Notes under the pieces: generated by a model | What the model saw: the letters and a program-made list of their open reading frames with translations, nothing else | Told to the model about the DNA's origin: nothing | The model's database searches: none | In this document: positions 33,423-43,245 of the stretch, in pieces | How the letters are laid out: every line of letters starts with the position of its first letter | Position numbering within the stretch: position 1 is the first letter of the stretch | Translations under genes and position numbers: made by a program | Assembly: GCF_035994185.1 (NCBI RefSeq) | Contig: NZ_CP108538.1 | Span: 1,302,001-1,366,000, forward strand | Direction: 5' to 3' | DNA: 64,000 nucleotides | DNA from: Streptomyces sp. NBC_01217 | GTDB taxonomy: Bacteria; Actinomycetota; Actinomycetes; Streptomycetales; Streptomycetaceae

Positions 33423-34979
33423 ATGACGGACAGGGCGGCCGGGCGCACCGGCCGACGGCTGCCGGCGCTCGTCGCCACGGCGGCGTCGCTGCTGCTCGCC
33501 GCGGCAACGGTGCTCACGGGCGCCTCGCCCGCGTCGGCCGCGCCCATCACCGACTGCACCCAGTGGGGAACCACCGAACTGCAGGGAGGCGAGTACCTCT
33601 ACCAGCAGAACGAGTGGAACTCCGAGGCCCGGCAGTGCGTGAGCATCGACCCGGCGACGGGTGCCTGGAGTCTCACCGAATCCTCGTTCGCGCTCCCGAC
33701 GAACGGCGCCCCGGCCACGTACCCCTCCAGCTACAAAGGCTGTCACTGGGGTGCGTGCACGAGCGGCAGCGGACTGCCGCTGCGCGTCGATGAGTTGGGC
33801 AGCGTACGCACCGACTGGTCGACCACGCAGGTCTCCTCCGGCGCGTACAACGTGTCGATGGACATCTGGTTCAACTCCGTCCCGGTCACCGACGACCAGC
33901 CGGACGGCACCGAGCTGATGGTCTGGATGAACCACCGCGGCGGCGTGCAGCCGATCGGGTCGCGGACCGCCACGGTGCAGCTCGACGGCCGGACCTGGGA
34001 CGTCTGGACGGGGCCCGGCGCCTCGGGCTGGAAGGTGATCTCGTACGTCCTGCAGAACGGCGCCACCGAGCTGACCGGCTTCAATGTGAAGGGGCTGATC
34101 GACGACGGTGTCACGCGCGGCGCCATCAACCCCGCCCACTATCTGATCGACGCGGAGGCCGGGTTCGAGATCTGGCAGGGCGGCCAGGGGCTCGGCATGA
34201 ACGGGTTCGCCTTCGAGGCGAGCGCGGAAGGCGGCGGAAGCGACACCGAGGCTCCGTCGGTCCCGGCGGGCGTCGCCGTCACCGGAACGACCAGCAGCAC
34301 CGCCTCCCTGTCCTGGGCTCCGTCGACGGACAACACGGGCGTCACCGGATACGACATCTACCGCGACGGGGTGAAGGCGGGCACCACGGCCTCGACGTCC
34401 TTCACCGACACCGGGCTCGCCCCCTCGTCCTCGTACGGCTACACCGTGCGGGCCCGCGACGCGGCCGGGAACAGTTCGGCGGCCTCCGCGGCCGTCACCG
34501 CGACGACCGGAGCGGGCGGCGGTACGACCGGCGCGCTGAAGGCGCAGTACAAGAACAACGACTCATCGCCGGGCGACAACCAGATCAGGCCCGGGTTGCA
34601 GCTGGTCAACACCGGCACGGTCCCGGTGGACCTGCGCGACGTCACCGTCCGCTACTGGTTCAGCGGTGAATCCGGTGCCACCACTTACGGCACGGCGTGC
34701 GACTACGCCGTCCTCGGCTGCGGCACCGTCACCCACCGCGTGCAGCCCTCCTCCGCCGCCGGCCCGGGCGCCGACCACTACCTGGAGGTCGGTTTCAGCG
34801 GCGGCACCCTGGCGGCGGGGGCCTCCACCGGAGAGATCCAGCTGCGGCTGAACAAGACCGACTGGTCCGGCTTCAACGAGGCCGACGACTACAGCTGGGC
34901 CACCAACACCTCGTTCACCGACGCACCGAAGATCGCCGTCCACGCCGACGGCGACCTGGTGTGGGGCACCGCGCCCTGA
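33423..34979 (+). CDS. secreted GH12 endoglucanase with FnIII and CBM3
   Basis: This 518-residue precursor has a Sec signal (ending SPASAA), a GH12 domain at about residues 40-265, an FnIII domain (about 275-360) and CBM3 (about 365-518). GH12 features are EYLYQQNEWNSEARQCV, SMDIWFNSVP, TELMVWMNHRGGVQPIG (nucleophile Glu in ELMVWMNH) and the C-terminal GFEIWQGGQGLGMNGFAF (acid/base Glu in FEIWQGG). It should cut internal beta-1,4 bonds of cellulose. GAGGAG overlaps the GH48 stop and lies 7 nt before ATG 33423, indicating translational coupling within the operon. Confidence 0.94.
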   Translation: MTDRAAGRTGRRLPALVATAASLLLAAATVLTGASPASAAPITDCTQWGTTELQGGEYLYQQNEWNSEARQCVSIDPATGAWSLTESSFALPTNGAPATYPSSYKGCHWGACTSGSGLPLRVDELGSVRTDWSTTQVSSGAYNVSMDIWFNSVPVTDDQPDGTELMVWMNHRGGVQPIGSRTATVQLDGRTWDVWTGPGASGWKVISYVLQNGATELTGFNVKGLIDDGVTRGAINPAHYLIDAEAGFEIWQGGQGLGMNGFAFEASAEGGGSDTEAPSVPAGVAVTGTTSSTASLSWAPSTDNTGVTGYDIYRDGVKAGTTASTSFTDTGLAPSSSYGYTVRARDAAGNSSAASAAVTATTGAGGGTTGALKAQYKNNDSSPGDNQIRPGLQLVNTGTVPVDLRDVTVRYWFSGESGATTYGTACDYAVLGCGTVTHRVQPSSAAGPGADHYLEVGFSGGTLAAGASTGEIQLRLNKTDWSGFNEADDYSWATNTSFTDAPKIAVHADGDLVWGTAP

Positions 34980-35061
34980 CCGGCCGCCGCCCCGGGCAAC
35001 ACCCCCACGAACCCGCCTGCGGGGAAACCCCGCAGACGTACGAGAGGAGCACGGAGCCGCA

Positions 35062-37176
35062 ATGAGAACCAGAGGCAGCACCCTGCACGGGATACGCCGA
35101 AAGCTGGCCGCACTCTCCGCCCTGGCGATGGGCGCGGCGCTGGCGGTGGCCATACCCTCGCCGGCGTCGGCCGCAGCCCGGGTCGACAACCCCTACGCGG
35201 GCGCCACCGCGTATGTGAACCCGGACTGGTCCGCCAAGGCCGCGGCCGAACCGGGCGGCAGCGTGATCGCCGACGAGCCCTCCTTCGTGTGGATGGACCG
35301 CATCGCGGCCATCGAGGGCGCGGGCGACGCGATGAGCCTGCGCGAGCACCTCGACACGGCCCTGGACCAGGGCGCGAACCTCTTCCAGGTGGTCATCTAC
35401 GACCTGCCGGGACGGGACTGTGCCGCGCTGGCGTCCAACGGTGAGCTCGGCCCCACCGAGCTCGACCGGTACAAGAACGAGTACATCGACCCCATCGCCG
35501 ACGTCCTCGCCGACCCGGCCTACGCGAATCTGCGCATCGTCACCATCATCGAGCCGGACTCGCTGCCCAACCTGGTCACCAATGCGGGCGGCAGCGCCGG
35601 GTCCACCGACGCGTGCGCGGCGATGAAGGCGAACGGCAACTACGAGAAGGGCGTCGGCTACGCGCTGCACACCCTCGGTGCGATTCCCAACGTCTACAAC
35701 TACATCGATGCCGCCCACCACGGCTGGTTGGGCTGGGACACCAACTTCGCACCGGCGGCCCAGGAGTTCAAGAAGGCCGCGACGACGGAGGGCGCCACGG
35801 TCGCCGATGTCCAGGGCTTCATCGTGAACACCGCCAACTACTCGGCGCTGAAGGAGCCGAACTTCAAGGTCACCGACTCCGTGAACGGCACCACGGTGCG
35901 CCAGTCCAAGTGGATCGACTGGAACTTCTACGCCGACGAGCTGTCCTTCGCGCAGGCGCTGCGCACGGAGCTGGTCAACCAGGGCTTCGCCTCGAACATC
36001 GGCATGCTGATCGACACGGCCCGCAACGGCTGGGGCGGCTCCGCCCGGCCCACCGCCGCGGGCCCGCTGACCAGCGTGGACGACTACGTCAACGGAGGCC
36101 GCGTCGACCGGCGCATCCACGCGGGCAACTGGTGCAACCAGAGCGGTGCGGGCATCGGTGAGCGGCCCACCAGCGCTCCCGAGCCCGGTATCGACGCCTA
36201 CGTCTGGGCGAAGCCTCCGGGCGAGTCGGACGGCAACAGCCAGCCCATCGACAACGACGAGGGCAAGGGCTTCGACCGGATGTGCGACCCCACGTACACC
36301 GGTAACGGCCGCAACGGCAACAACCTGACCGGCGCACTGGCGAACTCCCCGCTCGCCGGCCACTGGTTCTCCGCGCAGTTCCAGGAGCTGGTGCGCAACG
36401 CCTACCCGCCGCTGGACGGCAGTGGCGGTGGTGACGACACCCAGGCACCGAGCGTGCCCACGGGTCTGCGGGTCACGGGGAAGACCAGTGGCAGCGTCTC
36501 GCTGTCCTGGACGGCCTCGACCGACGACACCGCTGTGACCGCGTACGACGTGTACCGCGCGGGAGTTCAGGTGGGTTCCACCGCGTCGGCCTCCTACACG
36601 GACACGGGCCTGACCGCCTCGACCGCGTACAGCTACACGGTCAGGGCGCGGGATGCGGCCGGTAACGCCTCTGCGGTCTCCGCGGCCGTCTCCGCCACGA
36701 CCGACCAGGGCGGCGGCACCGGGAGCGGCACCCTCAAGGTCCAGTACAAGAACACCGATTCGTCGGCCACCGACAACCAGATCCGGATGGGGCTGCAACT
36801 GGTCAACACCGGGTCGGGCGCGGTGGATCTGTCCACGGTGAAGGTGCGGTACTGGTTCACTCCCGAGGCAGGTGCGAGCACCTTCAACGCCGCGTGCGAC
36901 TACGCGGTCGTCGGCTGCGGCGATGTGACCCACGGCGTGGTCTCCTCGGGCGGTCCGGCCGCCGGGGCCAGCCACTACCTGGAGGTCGGCTTCGCCAGCG
37001 GCAGCCTGGCCGCCGGGGCCTCCACCGGGGAGATCCAGCTCCGGCTGAACAAGACCGACTGGTCCAGCTTCAACGAGGCCGACGACTACAGCCGCGGAAC
37101 CAACACGGCCTACGCCGACGCTTCGAAGGTCGCCGCCTACGCGGGCGGCACCCTCTCCTGGGGCACCGCGCCCTGA
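35062..37176 (+). CDS. secreted GH6 cellulase (cellobiohydrolase-like) with FnIII and CBM3
   Basis: This 704-residue precursor has a Sec signal (ending PASAAA), a GH6 catalytic domain at about residues 40-450, FnIII (about 460-550) and CBM3 (about 557-704). GH6 signatures are VIYDLPGRDCAALASNGE, containing the catalytic acid Asp, and IVTIIEPDSLPNL. NQSGAGIGERPTSAPEPGI and DAYVWAKPPGESDG are loops typical of the exo-acting members. It should attack cellulose from non-reducing ends. ATG 35062 has GGAG close upstream. It is the third cellulase gene, 82 bp after GH12, and is followed by a strong terminator. Confidence 0.94.
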   Translation: MRTRGSTLHGIRRKLAALSALAMGAALAVAIPSPASAAARVDNPYAGATAYVNPDWSAKAAAEPGGSVIADEPSFVWMDRIAAIEGAGDAMSLREHLDTALDQGANLFQVVIYDLPGRDCAALASNGELGPTELDRYKNEYIDPIADVLADPAYANLRIVTIIEPDSLPNLVTNAGGSAGSTDACAAMKANGNYEKGVGYALHTLGAIPNVYNYIDAAHHGWLGWDTNFAPAAQEFKKAATTEGATVADVQGFIVNTANYSALKEPNFKVTDSVNGTTVRQSKWIDWNFYADELSFAQALRTELVNQGFASNIGMLIDTARNGWGGSARPTAAGPLTSVDDYVNGGRVDRRIHAGNWCNQSGAGIGERPTSAPEPGIDAYVWAKPPGESDGNSQPIDNDEGKGFDRMCDPTYTGNGRNGNNLTGALANSPLAGHWFSAQFQELVRNAYPPLDGSGGGDDTQAPSVPTGLRVTGKTSGSVSLSWTASTDDTAVTAYDVYRAGVQVGSTASASYTDTGLTASTAYSYTVRARDAAGNASAVSAAVSATTDQGGGTGSGTLKVQYKNTDSSATDNQIRMGLQLVNTGSGAVDLSTVKVRYWFTPEAGASTFNAACDYAVVGCGDVTHGVVSSGGPAAGASHYLEVGFASGSLAAGASTGEIQLRLNKTDWSSFNEADDYSRGTNTAYADASKVAAYAGGTLSWGTAP

Positions 37177-37247
37177 CCGGGATTCCCGTCGCCGTCCGCA
37201 CGGGCGGCGACGGGGCCGGGCCGGGCGAGGGACACGCCCGGCACGAT

Positions 37248-37279
37248 CCGCCCCCTGCCGCTCTCCCGGCAGGGGGCGG
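37248..37279 (+). terminator. terminator of the cellulase operon
   Basis: CCGCCCCCTGCCG (37248-37260) and CGGCAGGGGGCGG (37267-37279) are perfect 13-bp arms around a 6-nt loop. A second GC-rich hairpin (CCGTCGCC with GGCGACGG) lies nearer the GH6 stop. Confidence 0.8.
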
Positions 37280-37398
37280 TCGGTGTCAAGAAAACGCAAA
37301 GAGAGCACCGTCTCGGGCCAAGAAAGCGCCATTGGCGGCCGTTGACGGCCGCAAGCGGGAACGCCCTGAGCGGACCCGATCAAAGGACCGCGAAGCAC

Positions 37399-37951
37399 AT
37401 GTCCACTGCGACCTCAGCCCCCGCCAAGGCACCGAGTGCCGAGGAACCCCCCGATACCGGGGCCCGCCTCGCCGCACTCTCGCTGGACGCGACGGCCTCG
37501 GTGGCGTACGGGCCGAGGCGATCGTCCTGGTCCTGGACTACGTCCTCAACGTCGCGGTCGCCGTCACCGCCGGGGTGGCCGCGCTGACCTCGGCCTTCCC
37601 CGGGCTGTACGACGACCGGCTGTGGTTCTGTCCCGGTGTGCTGGTGCTGATCGCGGTCGGTCTCCCGCGGTCCGCGCCGGTGAGCACCGAGGCGGCGGCC
37701 GCCCGGTCGCCGCGTACATACGCGAGGCGGCGGCCATGGACCCGGGCGTGCGGATCACTGTGCTCATCCCCGAGGTCGAGCCCGCCCATATGTGGCAGCG
37801 GCTGCTCCAGAACCAGCGGGGCGCGGTCGTCGCACACGCCGTGCGGCACGAGACGGACACGGTGATCTGCCGGCTGCGGTTCCGGCTGCCGGACCCACGC
37901 CCCGACGCACCCGCGGCAAACGCCCCGCTCACCGGTGATCACTTGATGTGA
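37399..37951 (+). pseudogene. decayed APC-family amino-acid permease
   Basis: ATG 37399 with AAAGGA upstream opens as MSTATSAPAKAP and then LDATASVAYGP, the normal start of large actinobacterial APC permeases. One base is then missing, and the expected EAIVLVL continues in another frame. The text jumps directly to DYVLNVAVAVTAGVAALTSA, a later part of such permeases, and after GVLVLIAVG jumps again and shifts frame to the C-terminal cytoplasmic domain (PVAAYIREAAAMDPGVRIT, then LLQNQRGAVVAHAVRHE). About 180 codons remain of roughly 650-700. At least one frameshift and two internal deletions make this non-functional. Confidence 0.85.
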
Positions 37952-38127
37952 CGTCAATGTCCCTTGGACGACCCGGATGATCGGTCCGGGTGAACACAGG
38001 GTCGGCATTGACCCGCCCAACGGTTACACAGGCCGACGGCTGCACATAGGCTGTCCCCCGCTGAGATGTGCGCTGACCTCGCTGAATGCAGCCCTGGAGC
38101 CGATCCGGTAGAGCTAGGAGCCGCCCC

Positions 38128-38847
38128 GTGTTCTACTACGTCCTGAAATACGTCATTCTCGGTCCGCTTCTCCGGCTGTTCTTCCGCCCCAGAATCGAGG
38201 GCCTGGAACACATCCCGGAGGACGGCGCGGCGATCGTCGCCGGTAACCATCTCTCGTTCTCAGACCATTTCCTGATGCCCGCGATCCTCAAACGGCGCAT
38301 CACGTTCCTGGCCAAGGCGGAGTACTTCACCGGACCGGGAGTGAAGGGGCGGCTGACCGCCGCCTTCTTCCACAGCATCGGGCAGATTCCGGTGGACCGG
38401 TCCGGCAAGGACGCGGGACAGGCGGCGATCCGTGAGGGGCTCGGGGTGCTGGCCAGGGGCGAGCTGCTGGGAATCTACCCGGAAGGCACCCGTTCGCACG
38501 ACGGCCGGCTCTACAAGGGCAAGGTCGGCGTGGCCGTGATGGCGATCACCGCGCAGGTTCCGGTGGTGCCGTGCGCGATGGTCGGTACGTTCGAGATCCA
38601 GCCGCCCGGACAGGTCGTCCCGCGCATCAAACGGGTCACCATCCGCTTCGGCGAACCGCTGGACTTCTCCCGCTACGCCGGTATGGAGAACCAGAAGGCG
38701 GCGATCCGGGCGGTCACCGACGAGATCATGTACGCGATCCTCGGCCTCTCGGGCCAGGAGTACGTCGACGAGTACGCGGTCAAGGTGAAGGCCGCGCAGG
38801 CGGAGCAGGCCGGTCCGGCGAAGAAGTTCCCGAAGTTGCGACGCTGA
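38128..38847 (+). CDS. plsC: 1-acyl-sn-glycerol-3-phosphate acyltransferase (PlsC family)
   Basis: A 239-residue membrane-associated acyltransferase that should make phosphatidic acid for phospholipid synthesis. The N-terminus has a hydrophobic anchor (YYVLKYVILGPLLRLFF), then the catalytic NHLSFSD (NHx4D) motif near residue 45, GQIPVDRSG, YPEGTRSHDG (EGTR motif) and VPVVPCAMVGT. GTG 38128 has AGGAG about 7 nt upstream. It stands alone between the permease pseudogene and an epimerase gene on the same strand. Confidence 0.93.
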   Translation: MFYYVLKYVILGPLLRLFFRPRIEGLEHIPEDGAAIVAGNHLSFSDHFLMPAILKRRITFLAKAEYFTGPGVKGRLTAAFFHSIGQIPVDRSGKDAGQAAIREGLGVLARGELLGIYPEGTRSHDGRLYKGKVGVAVMAITAQVPVVPCAMVGTFEIQPPGQVVPRIKRVTIRFGEPLDFSRYAGMENQKAAIRAVTDEIMYAILGLSGQEYVDEYAVKVKAAQAEQAGPAKKFPKLRR

Positions 38848-38898
38848 CGGCGAATCCGCGCTCGGTGAACTCCGCTGGTCCCGGCCGCGGCCGCGCCC

Positions 38899-38904
38899 TA
38901 GCGT
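38899..38904 (+). promoter_or_regulatory. candidate -10 element for a leaderless epimerase transcript
   Basis: TAGCGT ends 7 nt before ATG 38912, which would place the transcription start at or near the A of the start codon. CTGGTC (38875-38880), 18 nt upstream, is a weak -35. Confidence 0.4.
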
Positions 38905-38911
38905 GCCTCTC

Positions 38912-39961
38912 ATGAGCAGAGGAAACGCATGGGTTCTGGGAGCGACCGGACAGATCGGGCGGGCGGCCGTGCGGGCGCTCGCCGAGGACGGCTGGGAGGT
39001 GACGGCCGCTTCGCGCGGTGGCGGCCGGGACGCGCGGTGGGACGGCGCGGTGCGCACGACGGCCCTCGACCGGGAGAAGGACGGCGCGCTCGCCGCGGCG
39101 CTGGGCGACGGCTGTGACGTACTGGTCGACATGGTCGCGTACGGAGCGGATCACGCCCGGCAGCTGACCGGCCTCGCGGACCGGATCGGTTCGGCGGTGG
39201 TCATCTCCAGCGGTGCGGTGTACGAGGACGACCGGGGGCGTGGCTTCGACACGCAGAACGAGCCCGACGGGGCGCCGCGCTACCCGGTGCCGATCCCGGA
39301 GACACAGCGCACCGTGCAGGCCGGCGATGCCACGTACGGGACGCGGAAGGTACAGCTGGAGCAGGCTCTGCTGGCGGCGGGCGACGCGCTGCCGGTGACG
39401 CTGTTGCGGGCGGGGGCGATCCACGGGCCGCACTGCCGCTCCCCCCGCGAGCTGTACTTCGTGAAGCGGCTCCTGGACGGCCGGGAGCGGCGGGTGCTCT
39501 CGTTCGGCGGGGCGTCCCGCTTCCACCCGGTCCATGTCTCCAATCTGGCCGAGCTGATCCGGCTCGCCGCCGCGCGGCCCGGTTCGCGGGTGCTCAATGC
39601 CGGGGATCCGCAGGCGCCGACGGTCGCGGAGATCGGCGAGGCCGTCGACGCGGTGCTCGGCCGCAGGACCGAGACCGTGCTGATGCCGGGCGCGCCCGGC
39701 AAGGACGGCGTCGGCTCGACGCCCTGGAGTATCGCCCATCCCGTCGTGTACGACATGGCGGCCGCCGAGCGGGAGCTCGGGTACCGGGCGGTGACGGGCT
39801 ATGCGCAGTCGCTTCCCGGGACGGTCGAGTGGATCGCCGCGCAACTGGAGGGCAGGGACTGGACGGAGGCCTTTCCCACCGTGCTGCGGGCGTACGGGGA
39901 GGAGCTCTTCGACTACGCGGCGGAGGACGTCTGGCTGGCGGGGTACGACCGCGGGGCCTGA
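38912..39961 (+). CDS. NAD(P)-dependent epimerase/dehydratase-like SDR protein
   Basis: A 349-residue extended SDR with the nucleotide-binding motif GATGQIGRAAV at residues 10-20 and a catalytic-type TYGTRKVQ segment (Tyr-X3-Lys) near residue 145. VVISSGAVYEDD supplies the usual Ser. The sugar or other substrate is unknown. ATG 38912 has no ribosome-binding site, but TAGCGT (38899-38904) lies 7 nt upstream as a -10 element, so the mRNA may be leaderless. A 24-bp-arm terminator follows. Confidence 0.85.
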   Translation: MSRGNAWVLGATGQIGRAAVRALAEDGWEVTAASRGGGRDARWDGAVRTTALDREKDGALAAALGDGCDVLVDMVAYGADHARQLTGLADRIGSAVVISSGAVYEDDRGRGFDTQNEPDGAPRYPVPIPETQRTVQAGDATYGTRKVQLEQALLAAGDALPVTLLRAGAIHGPHCRSPRELYFVKRLLDGRERRVLSFGGASRFHPVHVSNLAELIRLAAARPGSRVLNAGDPQAPTVAEIGEAVDAVLGRRTETVLMPGAPGKDGVGSTPWSIAHPVVYDMAAAERELGYRAVTGYAQSLPGTVEWIAAQLEGRDWTEAFPTVLRAYGEELFDYAAEDVWLAGYDRGA

Positions 39962-39974
39962 GGCGGAGCCCGTG

Positions 39975-40025
39975 CACCCGGACGGGCGGCCGGTGGTCCG
40001 AGACCACCTGCCGCCCGTCCGGGTG
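39975..40025. terminator. 24-bp-arm terminator between epimerase and secreted hydrolase
   Basis: Arms 39975-39998 and 40002-40025 are reverse complements with one mismatch around a 3-nt loop. The genes on either side converge, so it likely works both ways. Confidence 0.85.
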
Positions 40026-40036
40026 GGGCGTGACCG

Positions 40037-41611
40037 TTACGGCTTGGGTGTGGCGTGCGGGGCGCACGTCACGTCGCTGCGGTCGGTCCTGCCGGTGAGC
40101 AGATAGGTGTCCACCCGCTCGTTGATGCAGGGGTTGGCCAGGCCTGTGACGCCGTGCGATCCGGCGTCCCGCTCGGTGATGAGGCGCGAGCCCTTGAAGC
40201 GCTTGTGCAGTTCGACGGCGCCCTCGTACGGAGTGGCGGCGTCACGCGTGGACTGCACGATCAGCACCGGCGGCAGGCCCTTGCCGGTCTTCACGTTCAG
40301 CGGGGTCTGCTGCTCGGCCCCCCAGGTCGCACAGGGCAGGTTCATCCAGGCGTTGGACCACGTCATGAACGGGTAGTCCTTGTGCAGCCGGGTGTTGTCG
40401 CGGTCCCACCGCTGCCAGCTGGTGGGCCACTTGGCGTCCGCGCACTCGACCGCCGTGTACACGGCGTTGCCGTTCTCCGAGGAGGCGTTCCCCGCGAGGT
40501 CCGACATGTCGGGTCCCGCGGCGTCGACCAGCGCCTGGGTGTCGCCCGCCCGGTAGTCGCTCCAGGTCTGGGCGACGAGCGCCCAGGTGGAGTCGTAGTA
40601 CGGCGCGTTCTGGAAGAAGCCGATGAGCTCGGCGGGTCCGACGACGCCGCCGATCGGGCTCTTCTTGGCCGAGGCGCGCAGCTTCAGCCACTCCTGCTCG
40701 ACCTTCGCGGGAGTGTTGCCGATGTGGAAGGCGGAGTCGTTCGCGGCGACCCATGCCTTCCAGTCGTCCCAGCGTCCCTGGAAGGCGATGTCCTGGTTGA
40801 GATTGGCCTGGTACCAGATGTTGTCCTTCGCCGGGTTGACGACGCTGTCGACGACCATGCGACGGACGTGGGTCGGGAAGAGCGTGCCGTAGACCGCGCC
40901 CAGATAGGTGCCGTAGGAGACGCCCAGGAAGTTGAGCTTCTTCTCACCGAGGGCGGCGCGGATGACATCCAGGTCGCGTGCGGTGTTCGGCGTGGTCATG
41001 TGCGGCAGCATGTCGCCGCTGCGTTCGGCGCAGCCGTCCGCGTACTCGGCGGCGAGCTTGCGCTGGGCGCGCTTGTCCGCCTCGGAGTCGGGTACGGGGT
41101 CGGCCTTCGGGGCCTTCACGAACTCCTGCGGGTCGACGCAGGAGATCGGCGCCGAGTGGCCGACGCCGCGGGGGTCGAAGCCGACGAAGTCGTACGCCTT
41201 CGCGGTCTTCGTCCACAGCGGGTTCTTGTTGGTGATCCGGGTGGGGAACCGCAGCCCGGAGCCGCCGGGGCCGCCGGGGTTGTACAGGAGCGCGCCCTGC
41301 CGTTCGTCCTTCGTGCCGGTGCTGACGTGCCGGTCGACGGCGAGCTTGATCTGCTTGCCGTAGGGCTTGGCGTAGTCGAGCGGTACGGACACCCAGCCGC
41401 ACTGGATCGGAGTGGCCAGGGCCCAGTCGGCCGGGCAGTCCTTCCAGTCGATGCCGGTGTGGGCCGCCCGTGCGGCGGCGATCTGGACGCCGCGCGCCTG
41501 CGAACCGCTGTGGCGGCCGTCGGCCGTGGCCGTCGGTGCGGCTATCGCGCCCGCTATGAGCGTGCCCGCGATCAGAGTGCCGGCCGAGCCGAGCACTGCT
41601 GTGCGTCTCAA
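40037..41611 (-). CDS. secreted alpha/beta-hydrolase, tripeptidyl aminopeptidase (Tap/SlpD-E) family
   Basis: This 524-residue precursor has a Sec signal (TLIAGTLIAGAIAAPTATA). The hydrolase has LLYNPGGPGGSGLRFP (oxyanion loop), VGFDPRGVGHS, the nucleophile elbow FLGVSYGTYLGAVYG and a C-terminal TAP-like segment with VQSTRDAATPY (Asp) and DAGSHGVTG (His), preceded by paired cysteines. It should remove tripeptides from secreted proteins outside the cell. The start appears to be TTG 41611, with GGGAGG 6 nt upstream; no ATG or GTG is better placed. It is transcribed away from ureD's end with a 159-bp gap. Confidence 0.9.
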   Translation of the reverse strand: MRRTAVLGSAGTLIAGTLIAGAIAAPTATADGRHSGSQARGVQIAAARAAHTGIDWKDCPADWALATPIQCGWVSVPLDYAKPYGKQIKLAVDRHVSTGTKDERQGALLYNPGGPGGSGLRFPTRITNKNPLWTKTAKAYDFVGFDPRGVGHSAPISCVDPQEFVKAPKADPVPDSEADKRAQRKLAAEYADGCAERSGDMLPHMTTPNTARDLDVIRAALGEKKLNFLGVSYGTYLGAVYGTLFPTHVRRMVVDSVVNPAKDNIWYQANLNQDIAFQGRWDDWKAWVAANDSAFHIGNTPAKVEQEWLKLRASAKKSPIGGVVGPAELIGFFQNAPYYDSTWALVAQTWSDYRAGDTQALVDAAGPDMSDLAGNASSENGNAVYTAVECADAKWPTSWQRWDRDNTRLHKDYPFMTWSNAWMNLPCATWGAEQQTPLNVKTGKGLPPVLIVQSTRDAATPYEGAVELHKRFKGSRLITERDAGSHGVTGLANPCINERVDTYLLTGRTDRSDVTCAPHATPKP

Positions 41612-41770
41612 GTGGATCCTCCCCCATTGTCTGAAGCGCCGCAGGTAGCAGCGCAGTTCACATCGGGACCTCCCGTGGATCCTGTCGTCTGTGGGGTTCC
41701 TGAGAACAGGCCGCACACACACTTCTTTACCGAATCGATAACCGGACACCCATGTCCCGCTGAGCGGTGT

Positions 41771-42540
41771 TCATCCTGCCGGGGTGTCGAGTACGTCGTT
41801 CAGCGCGTCGTCGAGGACCGTGCGCAGCAGCCGCGCGTCGGGGGCGATCGCGGTGACCAGCACGGCCGGGCCGGCGAGCGGTACGAGGACGGCGGTCGGT
41901 CCCAGCAGCCGCGTCTCAAGGCGCTTGTCGTCGAACGACGGGTCCACGACGAGGAGTTGGCCGACGGCCCGGTGGCCGCCCAGGACGGCCGCGCCGTCCC
42001 AGCCGCCGGGTGCTCCCGGCCCGTACGCCATCTGCTGGTCGAGCAGCGGACGGCCGGCGCGGTGCACGGTGAGGCGGCTGATGAGAGTGCCGGTGCTCTC
42101 GCCGTGGCGGCCGAGGATCTGCTCCTCGCGCAGCATCAGCCGTGCGGTGGGGGCGAGTTGGACGCGTGTGGACATGCGCAGGGCGCTGCCGCGCGCGGAG
42201 ACGAGCTGCTGAGGCAGCCAGCGCAGTTCGGCCCGCTCCCCCACGTTCAGCCCGATGTCGTACGTGGCGGGGCCGGTCGCTGTTCCCGCTCCCGGCAGGG
42301 CGACGGTGGCCGCCGCCGAGTCGACCGTGAGCCGGGCGCCTTCCTCGACCTGTGCCTCGATGGCGAGCCGGTCCCCGCCGAGCGGCGCGCTCATGGCGCC
42401 GATGACGGTGACCCGGGCGTACCGGCCGTTCGCGGCCCGGGTCCGGCGCAGGGCGAGCGGTCCGTCGCTCTGCAGCACGGGGAGCGAGGTGACGCCCCTG
42501 CTGTCGAGGACCGCGGTGATCCGGGCGGTGGCCTGGACGC

Positions 42541-42544
<4 letters not shown>
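41771..42544 (-). CDS. ureD: urease accessory protein UreD
   Basis: A 257-residue scaffold protein that with UreF and UreG loads nickel into apo-urease. The segment [19 protein letters not shown] matches the conserved UreD region (usually LxxxPxPxIxF), here in the actinobacterial form. The start codon overlaps the ureG stop as ATGA (42541-42544), indicating translational coupling. It is the last gene of the ureABCFGD operon. Confidence 0.9.
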
Positions 42545-43218
<674 letters not shown>

Positions 43219-43245
43219 GGGGTGCGGCTCCTGGTTCTTGCGGTG

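Noticed and set aside
30436..33507. 1023-codon minus-strand frame opposite GH48
   Set aside because: Low-complexity antisense of a well recognised cellulase gene.
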